From Atlantibacter hermannii (lineage in GTDB: Bacteria; Pseudomonadota; Gammaproteobacteria; Enterobacterales; Enterobacteriaceae): a stretch of 64,000 nt of DNA. Shown here in pieces: positions 43,875-53,452 of this stretch. Where the stretch lies: assembly GCF_009907385.1 (NCBI RefSeq), contig NZ_JAAATR010000056.1, positions 1 through 64,000 of the forward strand, given 5' to 3'. The notes beneath the pieces are model-generated. The model ran no database searches. It was given only the letters and a program-made list of their open reading frames with translations, and had not been told where the DNA came from. How positions within the stretch are numbered: the first letter of the stretch is position 1; each line of letters begins with the position of its first letter. The position numbers were made by a program, and so were the translations under genes.

Positions 43875-44495
43875 ATGCTGGTCTATTGGCTGGATATCAT
43901 TGGTACTGCCGTTTTTGCTATTTCAGGGGTTTTACTGGCCGGTAAGCTGCGGATGGATCCGTTCGGCGTACTGGTACTGGGCGTGGTGACTGCCGTGGGC
44001 GGCGGCACCATCCGCGATATGGCCCTCGCCCACGGCCCGGTATTCTGGGTAAAAGATCCGACCGATCTGGTGGTGGCGATGGTCACCTGTATGCTGACCA
44101 TTGTGCTGGTGCGCCAGCCGCGCCGTCTGCCGAAATGGGTGCTACCGGTGCTGGATGCGGTTGGGCTGGCGGTGTTTGTCGGCATCGGGGTGAACAAAGC
44201 CTTTATGGCCGGGACCGGCCCGCTGGTGGCGGTGTGTATGGGCGTACTGACCGGCGTGGGCGGCGGGATTATCCGCGACGTGCTGGCGCGCGAAGTGCCG
44301 ATGATCCTGCGCACCGAAATCTACGCCACCGCCTGTATTATCGGCGGCATTGTTCATGCCAACGCCTTCTATCTGTTCGGCATGCCGCTGGAACAGGCCA
44401 GTATGGTGGGCATGGTGGTAACGCTGGCAATCCGGCTGGCGGCGATCCGCTGGCACTTAAAGCTGCCGACCTTCGCGCTGGATGACCGCGCCTGA
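43875..44495 (+). CDS. yadS: TRIC/UPF0126 family inner-membrane protein YadS
   Basis: Polytopic membrane protein of 206 residues, related to trimeric intracellular cation channels; its transport substrate is not settled. It is an internal duplication of two three-helix units, each with a GGGxxRD motif (GGGTIRDMALAHGP near 38 and GGGIIRDVLAREVP near 127). It starts 9 bases after btuF and ends at a strong terminator. Confidence 0.92.
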   Translation: MLVYWLDIIGTAVFAISGVLLAGKLRMDPFGVLVLGVVTAVGGGTIRDMALAHGPVFWVKDPTDLVVAMVTCMLTIVLVRQPRRLPKWVLPVLDAVGLAVFVGIGVNKAFMAGTGPLVAVCMGVLTGVGGGIIRDVLAREVPMILRTEIYATACIIGGIVHANAFYLFGMPLEQASMVGMVVTLAIRLAAIRWHLKLPTFALDDRA

Positions 44496-44498
44496 AAA

Positions 44499-44531
44499 CA
44501 AAAAAGCCGTGATGCAATCACGGCTTTTTTT
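44499..44531. terminator. Bidirectional terminator between yadS and erpA
   Basis: Perfect 9-base stem AGCCGTGAT/ATCACGGCT with loop GCA, flanked by an A-run on the left and a T-run on the right, so it serves both converging genes. Confidence 0.93.
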
Positions 44532-44545
44532 ATCGGCGTTATGGC

Positions 44546-44890
44546 TCAGATACTGAATGAAGAACCGCAGCCGCAGGTGCTGGTGGCATTCGGGTTAGTC
44601 ACCACGAAGCGAGAACCTTCCAGCCCTTCGGTGTAATCCACCGCGCCGCCCACAAGATATTGCAGGCTCATCGGATCGACCACCAGCGCGACACCCTGTT
44701 TTTCAATGGTCATGTCGCCTTCGTTGATCTGGTCATCAAAGGTAAAACCATACTGGAAGCCGCTGCAACCGCCACCGGTGATATACACACGCAGTTTCAG
44801 GTTCGGGTTCTCTTCATCGGCAACCAGGCTTTTTACTTTATTGGCTGCTGCATCGGTAAATTGCAGAGGCAGCGCTACGTCATCACTCAT
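44546..44890 (-). CDS. erpA: Iron-sulfur cluster insertion protein ErpA
   Basis: A-type carrier that delivers Fe-S clusters to apoproteins such as the isoprenoid enzymes IspG and IspH. The 114-residue protein has the three conserved cluster cysteines: Cys42 in [11 protein letters not shown] and the C-terminal pair in STCGCGSS (about 106 and 108). Length equals E. coli. It converges on yadS, and clcA lies upstream on the same strand after a 130-base gap with no clear signal. Confidence 0.98.
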   Translation of the reverse strand: MSDDVALPLQFTDAAANKVKSLVADEENPNLKLRVYITGGGCSGFQYGFTFDDQINEGDMTIEKQGVALVVDPMSLQYLVGGAVDYTEGLEGSRFVVTNPNATSTCGCGSSFSI

Positions 44891-45022
44891 TATTTGCTCC
44901 CATTGATACGGCGATTCGGGTAATTAACCGAATGCTGGAGGCGGTCCCGGGAAAGAAACGGCCAGAAGTATGACGGATATCACCCAATCTTTTGGTCATT
45001 ATCTAATACCCTGGTAAATCGT

Positions 45023-46432
45023 TCAAGTATTCTCCGGTCGGGCAGCCTGCTGCCGCTCCGCTTCCTGTTTCGCGAGCGTACGCGCGAGGATCGTGGAATA
45101 GAGCGGCTTGCCGCCCAGGAACTGCGCCAGCAGTGTGGCACCCAGGCAGGTAATAATCATTGGCAATATGAGCTGATAATTGTCGGTCATTTCCAGAACC
45201 AGCACGATACCGGTCAGCGGCGCGCGCACCGACGCGGCGAACAACGCCCCCATTCCGGCGATGGCAAAGGTGCCCGGCTCCAGCTGCCACGCCGGGAACC
45301 AGGCGATACAGGCCATGCCGAACGCGGTGCCCAGCAGCGTCCCCAGCGCCAGCATCGGCGCAAAAATGCCGCCCGGCGCGCCAGAGGAAAAGCACAGCAC
45401 CGTAGTGATGATGCGGGTGATAAAGATAAACAGCAGCATCCCGACGGTAAAATTGCCCGCCGCCGCAATGGGGATCAGATTAAAGCCGCCCCCCGCCGCG
45501 CTGGGCTCGATCAGCCCCAGCACGCCGCACAGCCCGCCGATTAATCCGCCGATCAACACCCACCGGGTGATATTGCCGCCGTGGATGCGGGCGAAGATAT
45601 CCTGCGCTTTCAGCACCAGCGCGTTAAACAGCGGCCCGACAATGCCAAAAATCATCCCCAATACCAGATACAGCCACAGGGTATGGATCGGCGCGTTGGA
45701 GAGTTGACCGACATCGATAATCGCCGTTTCGCCGTTAAACACGCGAAACACAATGCTCGACATAATCACGCCGGTGAACACCGCCTTAATGGAAATCAGG
45801 CTGTAGCGAAACTGCGGGCGCATCTCTTCGATGATAAACAAGATGCCCGCCAGCGGCGCGTTAAAGGCCGCAGAAAGGCCCGCCGCCGCGCCGGTCGCCA
45901 GCAGCGTATGGCGCGCCTCTGCGCTGCGCATGCGGAAAACATCCAGCACCATGCGCCCGATATTGCCGCCGATCTGCACGGTCGGCCCTTCGCGCCCCAG
46001 CACCATGCCCGCGCCCAGCGTTCCCATGCCGCCGAAAAACTTCACCGGCAACACGCGCCACCAGCGCACCGGGCGTAATTCTTCCATCGCGCCTTCGATT
46101 TCCGGGATGCCCGAACCGCCGGCTTCCGGCGCAAAACGGCGCACCAGCCAGTAGCCGAACATCGCCAGCAGCGCCGAAACGATAAACGCCAGCGGCCAGA
46201 CCAGCCATGCACGGTCTGCGGTGCTGGCCAACAGCATCATGCGGTTTAACTGCACCCACTCGACGGCTTTATCAAACGCCACGCCCGCCAGACCGGTGAG
46301 CGTGCCGACCACGGCGGCCATCAACAGGATCGCGACGGGGGTTTTATCGCGATTAAGCAATTGCCGGATCCGCTCGCGCCGCGTCAGGCGGATAAACTGC
46401 TGTGCTTCAAACGAGGAGTTCTCAGAGTTCAT
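45023..46432 (-). CDS. clcA: H+/Cl- exchange transporter ClcA
   Basis: Inner-membrane CLC antiporter that swaps two chloride ions for one proton and supports extreme acid resistance. The 469 residues form about 18 helices; selectivity motifs are [24 protein letters not shown] (the gating Glu near 148) and the later [14 protein letters not shown]. It is four residues shorter than E. coli, mostly at the ends. It is divergent from hemL. Confidence 0.97.
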   Translation of the reverse strand: MNSENSSFEAQQFIRLTRRERIRQLLNRDKTPVAILLMAAVVGTLTGLAGVAFDKAVEWVQLNRMMLLASTADRAWLVWPLAFIVSALLAMFGYWLVRRFAPEAGGSGIPEIEGAMEELRPVRWWRVLPVKFFGGMGTLGAGMVLGREGPTVQIGGNIGRMVLDVFRMRSAEARHTLLATGAAAGLSAAFNAPLAGILFIIEEMRPQFRYSLISIKAVFTGVIMSSIVFRVFNGETAIIDVGQLSNAPIHTLWLYLVLGMIFGIVGPLFNALVLKAQDIFARIHGGNITRWVLIGGLIGGLCGVLGLIEPSAAGGGFNLIPIAAAGNFTVGMLLFIFITRIITTVLCFSSGAPGGIFAPMLALGTLLGTAFGMACIAWFPAWQLEPGTFAIAGMGALFAASVRAPLTGIVLVLEMTDNYQLILPMIITCLGATLLAQFLGGKPLYSTILARTLAKQEAERQQAARPENT

Positions 46433-46609
46433 ACATCATCATTTTTAGGTAGTTTTTTAACGCGCGGCATTTTACTCGCCCTGAAGCCAGGCGTCGCGAG
46501 GAAAATCCCTTCGAATTATGATGCTTTAATCGGGCAAAACTTTTATTACCTTCCGTGGATCCCTTAGAATAGCCCGTTGTTACCCATTCCACGAATCAGG
46601 AGCCGATTC

Positions 46610-47890
46610 ATGAGTAAGTCTGAACATCTCTACGCTGCCGCACGCGAGCTTATCCCTGGCGGGGTTAATTCACCGGTCCGCGCGTTTACCGGCGTAGGGG
46701 GCACACCACTTTTCATTGAGCGCGCCGATGGGGCTTACCTGTATGACGCCGACGGAAAAGCCTATATCGACTACGTGGGCTCCTGGGGTCCGATGGTGCT
46801 GGGACATAACCACCCCGCCATCCGCAACGCGGTCATCGAAGCCGCCCAGCGCGGTTTAAGCTTTGGCGCGCCCACCGAGATGGAAGTCAACATGGCGCAG
46901 CTGGTGACCGAACTGGTGCCGACGATGGATATGGTGCGGATGGTGAACTCCGGCACCGAAGCCACCATGAGCGCAATCCGCCTGGCGCGCGGTTACACCC
47001 ATCGCGATAAAATCATCAAATTCGAAGGCTGCTATCACGGCCACGCCGACTGCCTGTTGGTGAAAGCCGGGTCCGGCGCGTTGACGCTCGGCCAGCCAAA
47101 CTCGCCGGGCGTCCCGGCGGATTTCGCCAAACACACCCTGACCTGCACCTACAACGATCTCGCCTCGGTGCGCGAGGCGTTTGAGCAGTATCCGCAGGAC
47201 ATCGCCTGTATTATCGTCGAGCCGGTTGCCGGCAACATGAACTGCATTCCGCCTCAGCCGGACTTCCTGCCGGGCCTGCGTGCGCTGTGCGACGAATTCG
47301 GCGCGCTGCTGATTATTGATGAAGTGATGACCGGCTTCCGCGTGGCGCTGGCGGGCGCGCAGTCTTATTACGGCGTGGAGCCGGATCTGACCTGCCTGGG
47401 TAAAATCATCGGCGGCGGTATGCCGGTGGGCGCGTTCGGCGGACGCCGTGAAATCATGGAAGCGCTGGCGCCAACCGGCCCGGTTTACCAGGCGGGAACG
47501 CTGTCCGGCAACCCGATTGCTATGGCGGCGGGCTACGCCTGTCTGACCGAAGTGGCCCAGCCGGGCATTCACGCCACCCTGACCGACCTGACTACCCGTC
47601 TGGCGGAAGGCCTGCGCGAAGCGGCGCAGGAGGCAGGGATCCCGCTGGTGGTGAACCACGTCGGCGGCATGTTCGGCCTGTTCTTTACCGATGCGCCGAG
47701 CGTGACCTGCTATCAGGACGTACTGGGCTGCGATGTCGAGCGCTTTAAGCGCTTCTTCCATCTGATGCTGGAAGAAGGCGTTTACCTTGCGCCGTCGGCG
47801 TTTGAAGCAGGCTTTATGTCCGTAGCGCACAGCGAAGAAGATATCGATAACACCATTGACGCGGCGCGTCAGGTGTTCGCCAGGTTGTAA
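46610..47890 (+). CDS. hemL: Glutamate-1-semialdehyde 2,1-aminomutase
   Basis: PLP enzyme that makes 5-aminolevulinate from glutamate semialdehyde, the entry to haem. The PLP lysine (about 265) is in [18 protein letters not shown]. The start [11 protein letters not shown] has AGGAG 8 bases before it and gives 426 residues, as in E. coli; a longer open frame is not supported. In K-12 fhuB follows directly; here two extra genes intervene. Confidence 0.98.
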   Translation: MSKSEHLYAAARELIPGGVNSPVRAFTGVGGTPLFIERADGAYLYDADGKAYIDYVGSWGPMVLGHNHPAIRNAVIEAAQRGLSFGAPTEMEVNMAQLVTELVPTMDMVRMVNSGTEATMSAIRLARGYTHRDKIIKFEGCYHGHADCLLVKAGSGALTLGQPNSPGVPADFAKHTLTCTYNDLASVREAFEQYPQDIACIIVEPVAGNMNCIPPQPDFLPGLRALCDEFGALLIIDEVMTGFRVALAGAQSYYGVEPDLTCLGKIIGGGMPVGAFGGRREIMEALAPTGPVYQAGTLSGNPIAMAAGYACLTEVAQPGIHATLTDLTTRLAEGLREAAQEAGIPLVVNHVGGMFGLFFTDAPSVTCYQDVLGCDVERFKRFFHLMLEEGVYLAPSAFEAGFMSVAHSEEDIDNTIDAARQVFARL

Positions 47891-47896
47891 TACTCA

Positions 47897-47930
47897 GGCC
47901 CGCGCTATCCGGCGCGGGCCGCTTTCTTTT
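47897..47930 (+). terminator. hemL terminator
   Basis: Perfect 9-base stem GGCCCGCGC/GCGCGGGCC with loop TATCCG, followed by GCTTTCTTTT. It lies 7 bases after the hemL stop and before the converging oxidoreductase gene. Confidence 0.85.
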
Positions 47931-48708
47931 AGCGTTGCAGATGCACGCGTAATCCGCTCTCCCCTTCCGCCAGTTCCGGCCTCAGGATTAACGACGGGAT
48001 CAGGTAGTCGCCGAAGTTCTGTCGACGAAACGGCAGCGGGGCTGTTTGTTCCAGGGTTTTCATCCGCGCCTCCAGCTTCTCGCACTCCACCTGAAAACGC
48101 GCATCGTCCATCTTATGGGCGCGATAAATCACGTGCGGCGGCAGCACATCGAAACCCGGATACCACAGCATCCCGTGGTGGATGGGAAACAGAATGTCGT
48201 CGATCCCGCCGTTGATGCCGCGCGGGTGGTAATGGCTCTCCCAGCCGCCCGCCGTGATCACCAGCATGGCGCGCTTGCCGGTCATATTGCCCTCGCCGTA
48301 GCGGTCGCCCCAGTGGCTATCAGAATGTTCGCCCACGCCATAGGCAAAACCGTAAGCGTAGACGCGCTCAAACCAGCCCTTCATTATGGCGGGCATCGAG
48401 AACCACCACAGCGGGAACTGAAAAATCACCGTATCCGCCCAGCGCAGTTTTTCCTGCTCGCGGGTGATATCCGGGGTCTGTAATCCCTGTTCGTAACCCC
48501 GTTTTGAATCCTCCGCCGGATCGAACGGCTTGCCCTGGCGATCGCGGGTAAAGTCCGCCGCATCCAGCGGGGCCTTCCAGTTCATGGCATACAGATCGGA
48601 CACCTGGACCTGATGGCCCAGCGCGGTTAGCTGCGTCACCATAGCCTGTTTTAGCGCCCCGTTTAGCGACTGGGGTTCCGGATGGGCATAGACAATCAGT
48701 ACATTCAT
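47929..48708 (-). CDS. NAD(P)H:quinone oxidoreductase-like flavoprotein (Flavodoxin_2 family)
   Basis: Predicted cytoplasmic FMN/FAD oxidoreductase of 259 residues, of the NQO1/MdaB/KefF type; the real substrate is unknown. Features: the phosphate-binding loop YAHPEPQSLNGAL near the N-terminus, the flavin/quinone segment FPLWWFSMPAIMKGWFERV and TAGGWESHYHPRGINGG further on. The start is the second of two close ATG codons, with AGGAG 9 bases before it. It is divergently transcribed from a LysR-type gene that probably controls it. K-12 has no gene at this site. Confidence 0.88.
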   Translation of the reverse strand: MNVLIVYAHPEPQSLNGALKQAMVTQLTALGHQVQVSDLYAMNWKAPLDAADFTRDRQGKPFDPAEDSKRGYEQGLQTPDITREQEKLRWADTVIFQFPLWWFSMPAIMKGWFERVYAYGFAYGVGEHSDSHWGDRYGEGNMTGKRAMLVITAGGWESHYHPRGINGGIDDILFPIHHGMLWYPGFDVLPPHVIYRAHKMDDARFQVECEKLEARMKTLEQTAPLPFRRQNFGDYLIPSLILRPELAEGESGLRVHLQR

Positions 48709-48752
48709 ATTCATTTCTCCTGATGAAAAGTGACGCCAGCATCGCTCTTCGA

Positions 48753-48792
48753 CAGGTATAGTGGAAATGAATAGCCTATATATCAGGTATAG
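48753..48792. promoter_or_regulatory. Candidate LysR-type operator in the divergent region
   Basis: The nine-base direct repeat CAGGTATAG occurs at 48753-48761 and 48784-48792, 31 bases (about three helical turns) apart. The second copy also pairs with ATAGCCT to form an imperfect dyad (ATAGCCT-N7-AGGTAT) of the size expected for a LysR-type site, and it covers the regulator's ribosome site, so autorepression is likely. Inference from pattern and position. Confidence 0.55.
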
Positions 48793-48794
48793 CG

Positions 48795-49697
48795 ATGAAC
48801 AATCTCACTGGTCTGGATCTGAACTTACTTCTGACGCTGGATGCGCTGCTTACCGAGCAGAACGTCACGCGCGCGGCGGCGCGGCTGCATCTTTCTCAAC
48901 CCTCGGTCAGCGTGCAGTTAGCTAAACTCCGCGAATCATTAGGCGATCCGCTGCTGCTGCCGGGGCCGCGCGGCATGCGCCCTACCGCCAGGGCCGACGC
49001 GCTGCGCGAGCCGTTACGTCAGGCGCTGCGGGCGCTGGATCATGCCATCGCCTCACCGCAGCCCTTCGATCCTGCACAGGCGTCCATTACCTGGCGCATC
49101 GCCGCCTCGGATTACAGCGAATATTCCGTCCTGCTGCCCGCGCTGGACGGGCTGCGCCAGGCCGCCCCGCACTGCCGTCTGGCGCTGCTGGAAATCCCCT
49201 CAACCCGGCTCTCCGCTGCGATGGAGCATGACAAACTGGATCTGGCGATTTTTACCCGCACCGGCGCGCCGCCGGAACTGCGTAGCCGTTTCCTGTTCGA
49301 TGAAAATTACCGGCTGGTGTGCCGCCACGATCATCCTGAACTGCAACGCGCGCCGGATCTGGCGCAGTTTTGCCAACTGGAGCATGTGATTGTCTCGCCG
49401 GACGGCGGCGGTTTTGCCGGCAGCACCGACGAGGCGCTGGCGAAACTGGGGTTAAGCCGCAACGTGGTGCTGTCGGTGCCGCACTTCAGCTTTGTCAGCG
49501 CCGTGTTGAGCCGCACCAGGCTGGTGGCGATGTTGCCGGAACGGCTGGTGCGCGACGATCCGGCGCTGCGCGTGCTGGACGCGCCGATTGAGATCGCAGG
49601 GTTTGAGAAGATGATGCTCTGGCCCGAGCGGGTACACCGCGACCCGGCGCATCAGTGGCTGCGCGAGTTTATCGCCCGTGCGGTTTCGGCAGAATAA
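48795..49697 (+). CDS. LysR-type transcriptional regulator
   Basis: Regulator of 300 residues. The N-terminal winged helix-turn-helix (about 7-66) has the family pattern DLNLLLTLDALLTEQNVTRA then ARLHLSQPSVSVQLAKL; the rest is a two-lobed effector-binding domain (about 92-300). The conserved position beside the divergent oxidoreductase suggests it controls that gene in response to a quinone or electrophile, but the ligand cannot be read from sequence. The K-12 locus lacks it. Confidence 0.9.
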   Translation: MNNLTGLDLNLLLTLDALLTEQNVTRAAARLHLSQPSVSVQLAKLRESLGDPLLLPGPRGMRPTARADALREPLRQALRALDHAIASPQPFDPAQASITWRIAASDYSEYSVLLPALDGLRQAAPHCRLALLEIPSTRLSAAMEHDKLDLAIFTRTGAPPELRSRFLFDENYRLVCRHDHPELQRAPDLAQFCQLEHVIVSPDGGGFAGSTDEALAKLGLSRNVVLSVPHFSFVSAVLSRTRLVAMLPERLVRDDPALRVLDAPIEIAGFEKMMLWPERVHRDPAHQWLREFIARAVSAE

Positions 49698-49713
49698 GGC
49701 CCCTTCCAGAACG

Positions 49714-49731
49714 AAAGAGGCCGGCTCTTTT
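49714..49731. terminator. Small convergent hairpin between the LysR gene and fhuB
   Basis: AAAGAG/CTCTTT with loop GCCGG and a following T on the plus strand; the A side gives T on the minus strand. It lies in the 32-base convergent gap and is a modest bidirectional terminator candidate. Confidence 0.45.
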
Positions 49732-51715
49732 AACGGCTCTGCTTACGCAGCAGATACACAAAGTACGGCGCGCCGATAAAGGTCGACAGCAACCCGGCGG
49801 GGATCTGGTACGGGAACATCACCATTCGTCCGCACCAGTCGGCGACCACCAGCAGCAGCCCGCCAAGCAGCGCGGAAATGACCAACTGCGGCAATGCGCG
49901 ACGGAACCCCATCATCCGGGTGATGTGCGGGGCCATCAGCCCGACGAAACTCAGCGGGCCGATAGTCATGGTCGCCGCCGCCGTCAGGCCCGACGCCAGC
50001 ATCAGCAACGCCACGCGCGATGGCGTGAGCGCCAGCCCCACCGCCCGCGCCGTATCGCCGCCCAGCGGCAGTACGGTCAACCAGCGGCGGCACAGCGGCG
50101 TCAGCGCCAGCAGCGCCAGCATCACGATAAAACTGTACACCGCGTGCTGGCCGGTCACGCTGTAGGTCGACCCGGAAATCCAGGTGATGACTTTCGCCAT
50201 CCGCGGATCGCCGCTGGCCTGCAGCATCATCAGCAGCATGGTGAAGGCGGTACTTAACGCCATCCCGGCGAGCAGCATCCGGTGCGGAGAAAACCCGCCG
50301 CGCCCGGCGGCGATCATGATAATCAGCAGCGTGGCGGCAGCGCCCAGACTCCCGGCAGGCAGCAGCCAGCCATAGGCGTCTCCCGGCACCAGGAACAGCA
50401 TCAATACCACGCCAAACGCCGCGCCGGAGCTGATGCCCAGCACTTCCGGGCTCGCCATGGCGTTGCCGGTCAGCCGCTGGATAATGCAGCCCGCTACCGC
50501 CAGCATGCAGCCTGCGGTCATCGCCGCCAGCACGCGCGGCCAGCGCCACGGCAGCAGGTCGCGCAACAGATCGCCGCTGGCCCAGGTCCAGCCGTGCGCA
50601 TCACGGCCAAACGTCAGGGCAACGGCAATCAGCAGCAGCAGCGCCCCAAGGCCCGCCAGGCTGAAGAGCAGCACGTGCTGGCGCTCGCCAGGAATATGAT
50701 CGCCCGCGTCAAGCGACGGCGCGCTCTGGGTGCGCAGGCGCGGCAGCAGCCACAGCAGCAGCGGCGCGCCGATTAACGCCGTCACCGCGCCGGTGGACAC
50801 TTCCATCCACACCCGCGTCAGCCAGACAATCATCTGATCGGAGAGCCACAGGATCAGCGCGCCAATCAGCGGCGCGAGGATCAGCCGGGACAGCAGGCGG
50901 CGCGCGCCGAGCATTTTCGCCAGCAGCGGCGCAAACAAGCCGATAAAACCGATAATCCCCACGGCGTTAACCAACAGGGCACTAATCGCGATAGCCAGCA
51001 CCAGCGCCGCCAGGCGCGCCATGGAGAGCGCCAGACCCAGATTGCGCGCCACGCCGTCATCGAGGCCCATCAGGGTAAGCGGGCGCAGCAGCAAGAGCGT
51101 CAGCATCACGCCGCCCAGCAGTTGCGGCCACAGCCGGGAGACAATGCTCCAGTCGGTCTGGTTCAGCGCCCCGGTGCTCCATAAAAATACGCTTTGCAGC
51201 TGGTCGTGATGGAAAATCACAATCAGCTGATTCACCGCGCCGCAGTACAGGCTGACCACCAGCCCCGCCAGAATCAGCGTGATGGGCGACAGGCGTTTAT
51301 TCCAGGCGACGCCGAAAACGATCAGCCCCACCAGCGCCGAGCCCGCCAGCGCGGCGAACTGCGAAGTCATATAGCCGCCGGGCAGCGCCCACAGCGTGGC
51401 GATGGCAACGCCCAGTTGCGCGCCCGTCGCCACCCCAAGCGTGGTCGGCTCCGCCAGCGGATTGCGCAGCACCTGCTGGAACAGCACCCCTACCAGGCCC
51501 AGCCCTGCGCCAACCAGCAGCGACAGCGCCAGGCGCGGCAGCGCGCTGTAGTGGAACAGCATTTGATCGAGGACATCCTGGCTGGGGTGCCACAGCGCTG
51601 CGCTCCACTGGTCGCGCGGCAGTTGATGATTGAGGTTAAACCAGGTGAGCCACAGCCCGGCCAGAAACATCACCGACAACAGCACCGGCGCGAGCAGATT
51701 GCTTTTGGCCCTCAT
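49730..51715 (-). CDS. fhuB: Ferrichrome/hydroxamate ABC transporter permease FhuB
   Basis: Inner-membrane permease for iron(III)-hydroxamates. It is a fusion of two FecCD-type halves of about 330 residues each, with some 20 membrane segments in all. Each half carries its own copy of the core block (GVATGAQLGVA in the first, GISSGAAFGVVLML in the second). The start MRAKSNLL overlaps the fhuD stop (ATGA) and gives 661 residues against 660 in E. coli; a longer in-frame extension runs inside fhuD and is not real. Confidence 0.97.
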   Translation of the reverse strand: MRAKSNLLAPVLLSVMFLAGLWLTWFNLNHQLPRDQWSAALWHPSQDVLDQMLFHYSALPRLALSLLVGAGLGLVGVLFQQVLRNPLAEPTTLGVATGAQLGVAIATLWALPGGYMTSQFAALAGSALVGLIVFGVAWNKRLSPITLILAGLVVSLYCGAVNQLIVIFHHDQLQSVFLWSTGALNQTDWSIVSRLWPQLLGGVMLTLLLLRPLTLMGLDDGVARNLGLALSMARLAALVLAIAISALLVNAVGIIGFIGLFAPLLAKMLGARRLLSRLILAPLIGALILWLSDQMIVWLTRVWMEVSTGAVTALIGAPLLLWLLPRLRTQSAPSLDAGDHIPGERQHVLLFSLAGLGALLLLIAVALTFGRDAHGWTWASGDLLRDLLPWRWPRVLAAMTAGCMLAVAGCIIQRLTGNAMASPEVLGISSGAAFGVVLMLFLVPGDAYGWLLPAGSLGAAATLLIIMIAAGRGGFSPHRMLLAGMALSTAFTMLLMMLQASGDPRMAKVITWISGSTYSVTGQHAVYSFIVMLALLALTPLCRRWLTVLPLGGDTARAVGLALTPSRVALLMLASGLTAAATMTIGPLSFVGLMAPHITRMMGFRRALPQLVISALLGGLLLVVADWCGRMVMFPYQIPAGLLSTFIGAPYFVYLLRKQSR

Positions 51716-52608
51716 GCTTTGCCTCCCAGCGCCGCATCCAGTACCCGGCAGAAATGCATCGACGACAGGGTCGCGCCGTAGAACCACACGGCGGGCACGC
51801 GCTGGAAGCGCTGCTGGCGGATAAACGGCATCGCGTTCCACAGCGGGGTGACGGCGATACGTTTCATCAGGGCGTCATCGCCGTGTTCAAAGCACAGCAC
51901 ATCAGCGTCTTTTATCGCCGCCAGCCGTTCGATACCCACCACGGCGCTGCCCCAGAAATTGGTTTCGCCGTGCCAGGCGTTGGGAATGCCCATCACATCC
52001 ATTACCTGCTGGAACAGGCTGTTTTCGCCAATCACCAGCACGTGGCGCTCGTCCATCAGGGTCATCATCAGGATCGGACGATTTCCCCGTCCGGCAAAGC
52101 GCGGTTTCATCTGCGCCAGATAAGCGTCAAACGTATCCAGATGCGTGTGCGCCGCCCGGGAAAGCCCCAGCAGTTCGCCCATCTCCAGCAGCGAGTTGCG
52201 CGCTTTGGTCAGGGGTTGTTTCCCGTCGCTGAAGCTGAAGCCGCGCCCCGGCGCGATAGGCCGTAACGTCTCTTCTGACGGGCCATAGCCTGTGGACCAG
52301 ACCAACATTGACGGTTTCATTTGCGCCAGCAGTTCAAGATTCGGCTCGGTACGCAGCCCGACGTCGATCACCGTGTCCGGCAATGCAGGCTCATTGACCC
52401 ACATTTTGTAGTTAACAATATCGGCCACGCCGTAAGGCATCACGCCAAGCGCCATCAGCAGTTCAACAGGCAGCCACTCCAGCGCCACCACGCGATGCGG
52501 GTCGACCGTTGCGGCGCGGGCGGAACCCATTTGCCACAGCAGCGGCGACAGCGCCATCGCCGTCACCAGACGACGACGGGAAATCAGGGTTAACAGGGAA
52601 TCAGACAT
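51712..52608 (-). CDS. fhuD: Iron(III)-hydroxamate-binding periplasmic protein FhuD
   Basis: Binds ferrichrome, coprogen and related siderophores and passes them to FhuB. The N-terminus is a twin-arginine signal (ISRRRLVTAMALSP), as in E. coli FhuD, followed by the two-lobed helical-backbone binding protein (298 residues). The conserved LRTEPNLELL and FHxxx-free FWGSAVVGIERLA segments are present. Its start shares one base with the fhuC stop, and its end overlaps fhuB. Confidence 0.97.
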   Translation of the reverse strand: MSDSLLTLISRRRLVTAMALSPLLWQMGSARAATVDPHRVVALEWLPVELLMALGVMPYGVADIVNYKMWVNEPALPDTVIDVGLRTEPNLELLAQMKPSMLVWSTGYGPSEETLRPIAPGRGFSFSDGKQPLTKARNSLLEMGELLGLSRAAHTHLDTFDAYLAQMKPRFAGRGNRPILMMTLMDERHVLVIGENSLFQQVMDVMGIPNAWHGETNFWGSAVVGIERLAAIKDADVLCFEHGDDALMKRIAVTPLWNAMPFIRQQRFQRVPAVWFYGATLSSMHFCRVLDAALGGKA

Positions 52609-53405
52609 CAGTAGACAAAGCTCACCGGGGCCGCGCCCGCAGGATGGGGCAGTATCCCCATAGGAATACCGTAAATGCGTTCCAGGGTTTCGCTCTGCAT
52701 CATGGCGGCAGGGTCGCCCTGGGCAATCATTTCGCCGCCGCGCAGCGCCACCAGATAATCACAGTAGCGCGCCGCCATGTTGATATCGTGCAGCACGGCG
52801 ATCACTGTTAAGCCTTTTTGCTGGCTCAGGCGATGGATCAGCGCCAGCACGTCCACCTGGTGGGCGATATCCAGCGCCGATGTCGGTTCATCCAGCAATA
52901 AACAGCGGCTGTCCTGAGCCACCAGCATCGCAATCCACACCCGCTGGCGTTCGCCGCCGGACAGGCTGTCCACCAGACGATGGGCGAACGGCTTCAGCCC
53001 TACCAGCTCGATAGCCTCTTCCACTTTCTCACGATCGGCCACGCCGAAACGCCCTAACGCGCCGTGCCACGGATAACGGCCAATCGCCACCAGCTCGCGC
53101 ACCGTCATGCCTTCGGCGGGCGGCAGTTGCTGCGGGAGATAGGCCACCTGGCGGGCAAAGGCTTTGCTGGTCCACTGGTCGAGCGGCAAATCGTTGAGCA
53201 GCAGATCGCCGTCGGACGGCTTCTGATGGCGGCCAAGCATTTTCAGCAGGGTGGATTTCCCGGAACCGTTATGGCCGATCAGGCCCGTCACTTTACCGAC
53301 AGGAAAGGTCAATGAGAGCGGGTGAAGCAGGGTTCGGCCTGGCACCCGGAAGGTGATATCGCGCAGAGAAAAAGTGGTATCGGGATGCGTCTGTTTATCC
53401 TGCAT
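52608..53405 (-). CDS. fhuC: Iron(III)-hydroxamate ABC transporter ATP-binding protein FhuC
   Basis: ATPase of the FhuBCD importer. Walker A GHNGSGKST (about 44-52), signature LSGGERQR and Walker B CLLLDE are intact. The start MQDKQTH gives 265 residues, equal to E. coli; another ATG two codons earlier is possible and the ribosome site is weak for both. It follows fhuA by about 47 bases and ends in a one-base overlap with fhuD. Confidence 0.96.
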   Translation of the reverse strand: MQDKQTHPDTTFSLRDITFRVPGRTLLHPLSLTFPVGKVTGLIGHNGSGKSTLLKMLGRHQKPSDGDLLLNDLPLDQWTSKAFARQVAYLPQQLPPAEGMTVRELVAIGRYPWHGALGRFGVADREKVEEAIELVGLKPFAHRLVDSLSGGERQRVWIAMLVAQDSRCLLLDEPTSALDIAHQVDVLALIHRLSQQKGLTVIAVLHDINMAARYCDYLVALRGGEMIAQGDPAAMMQSETLERIYGIPMGILPHPAGAAPVSFVY

Positions 53406-53452
53406 AGTCATCAACTTGATAAAGGGCACGGCGAACCGTGCCCGAAAACGGA

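Noticed and set aside
46856-47830. Long open frame antisense to hemL
   Set aside because: Same pattern of shadow composition (His/Arg/Gln-rich) over a well-identified gene; no start signal.
41838-49527. Chi octamers GCTGGTGG at 41838, 44222, 47644 and 49520
   Set aside because: Expected at this density in an enterobacterial chromosome and favoured by common codons; not a special feature.
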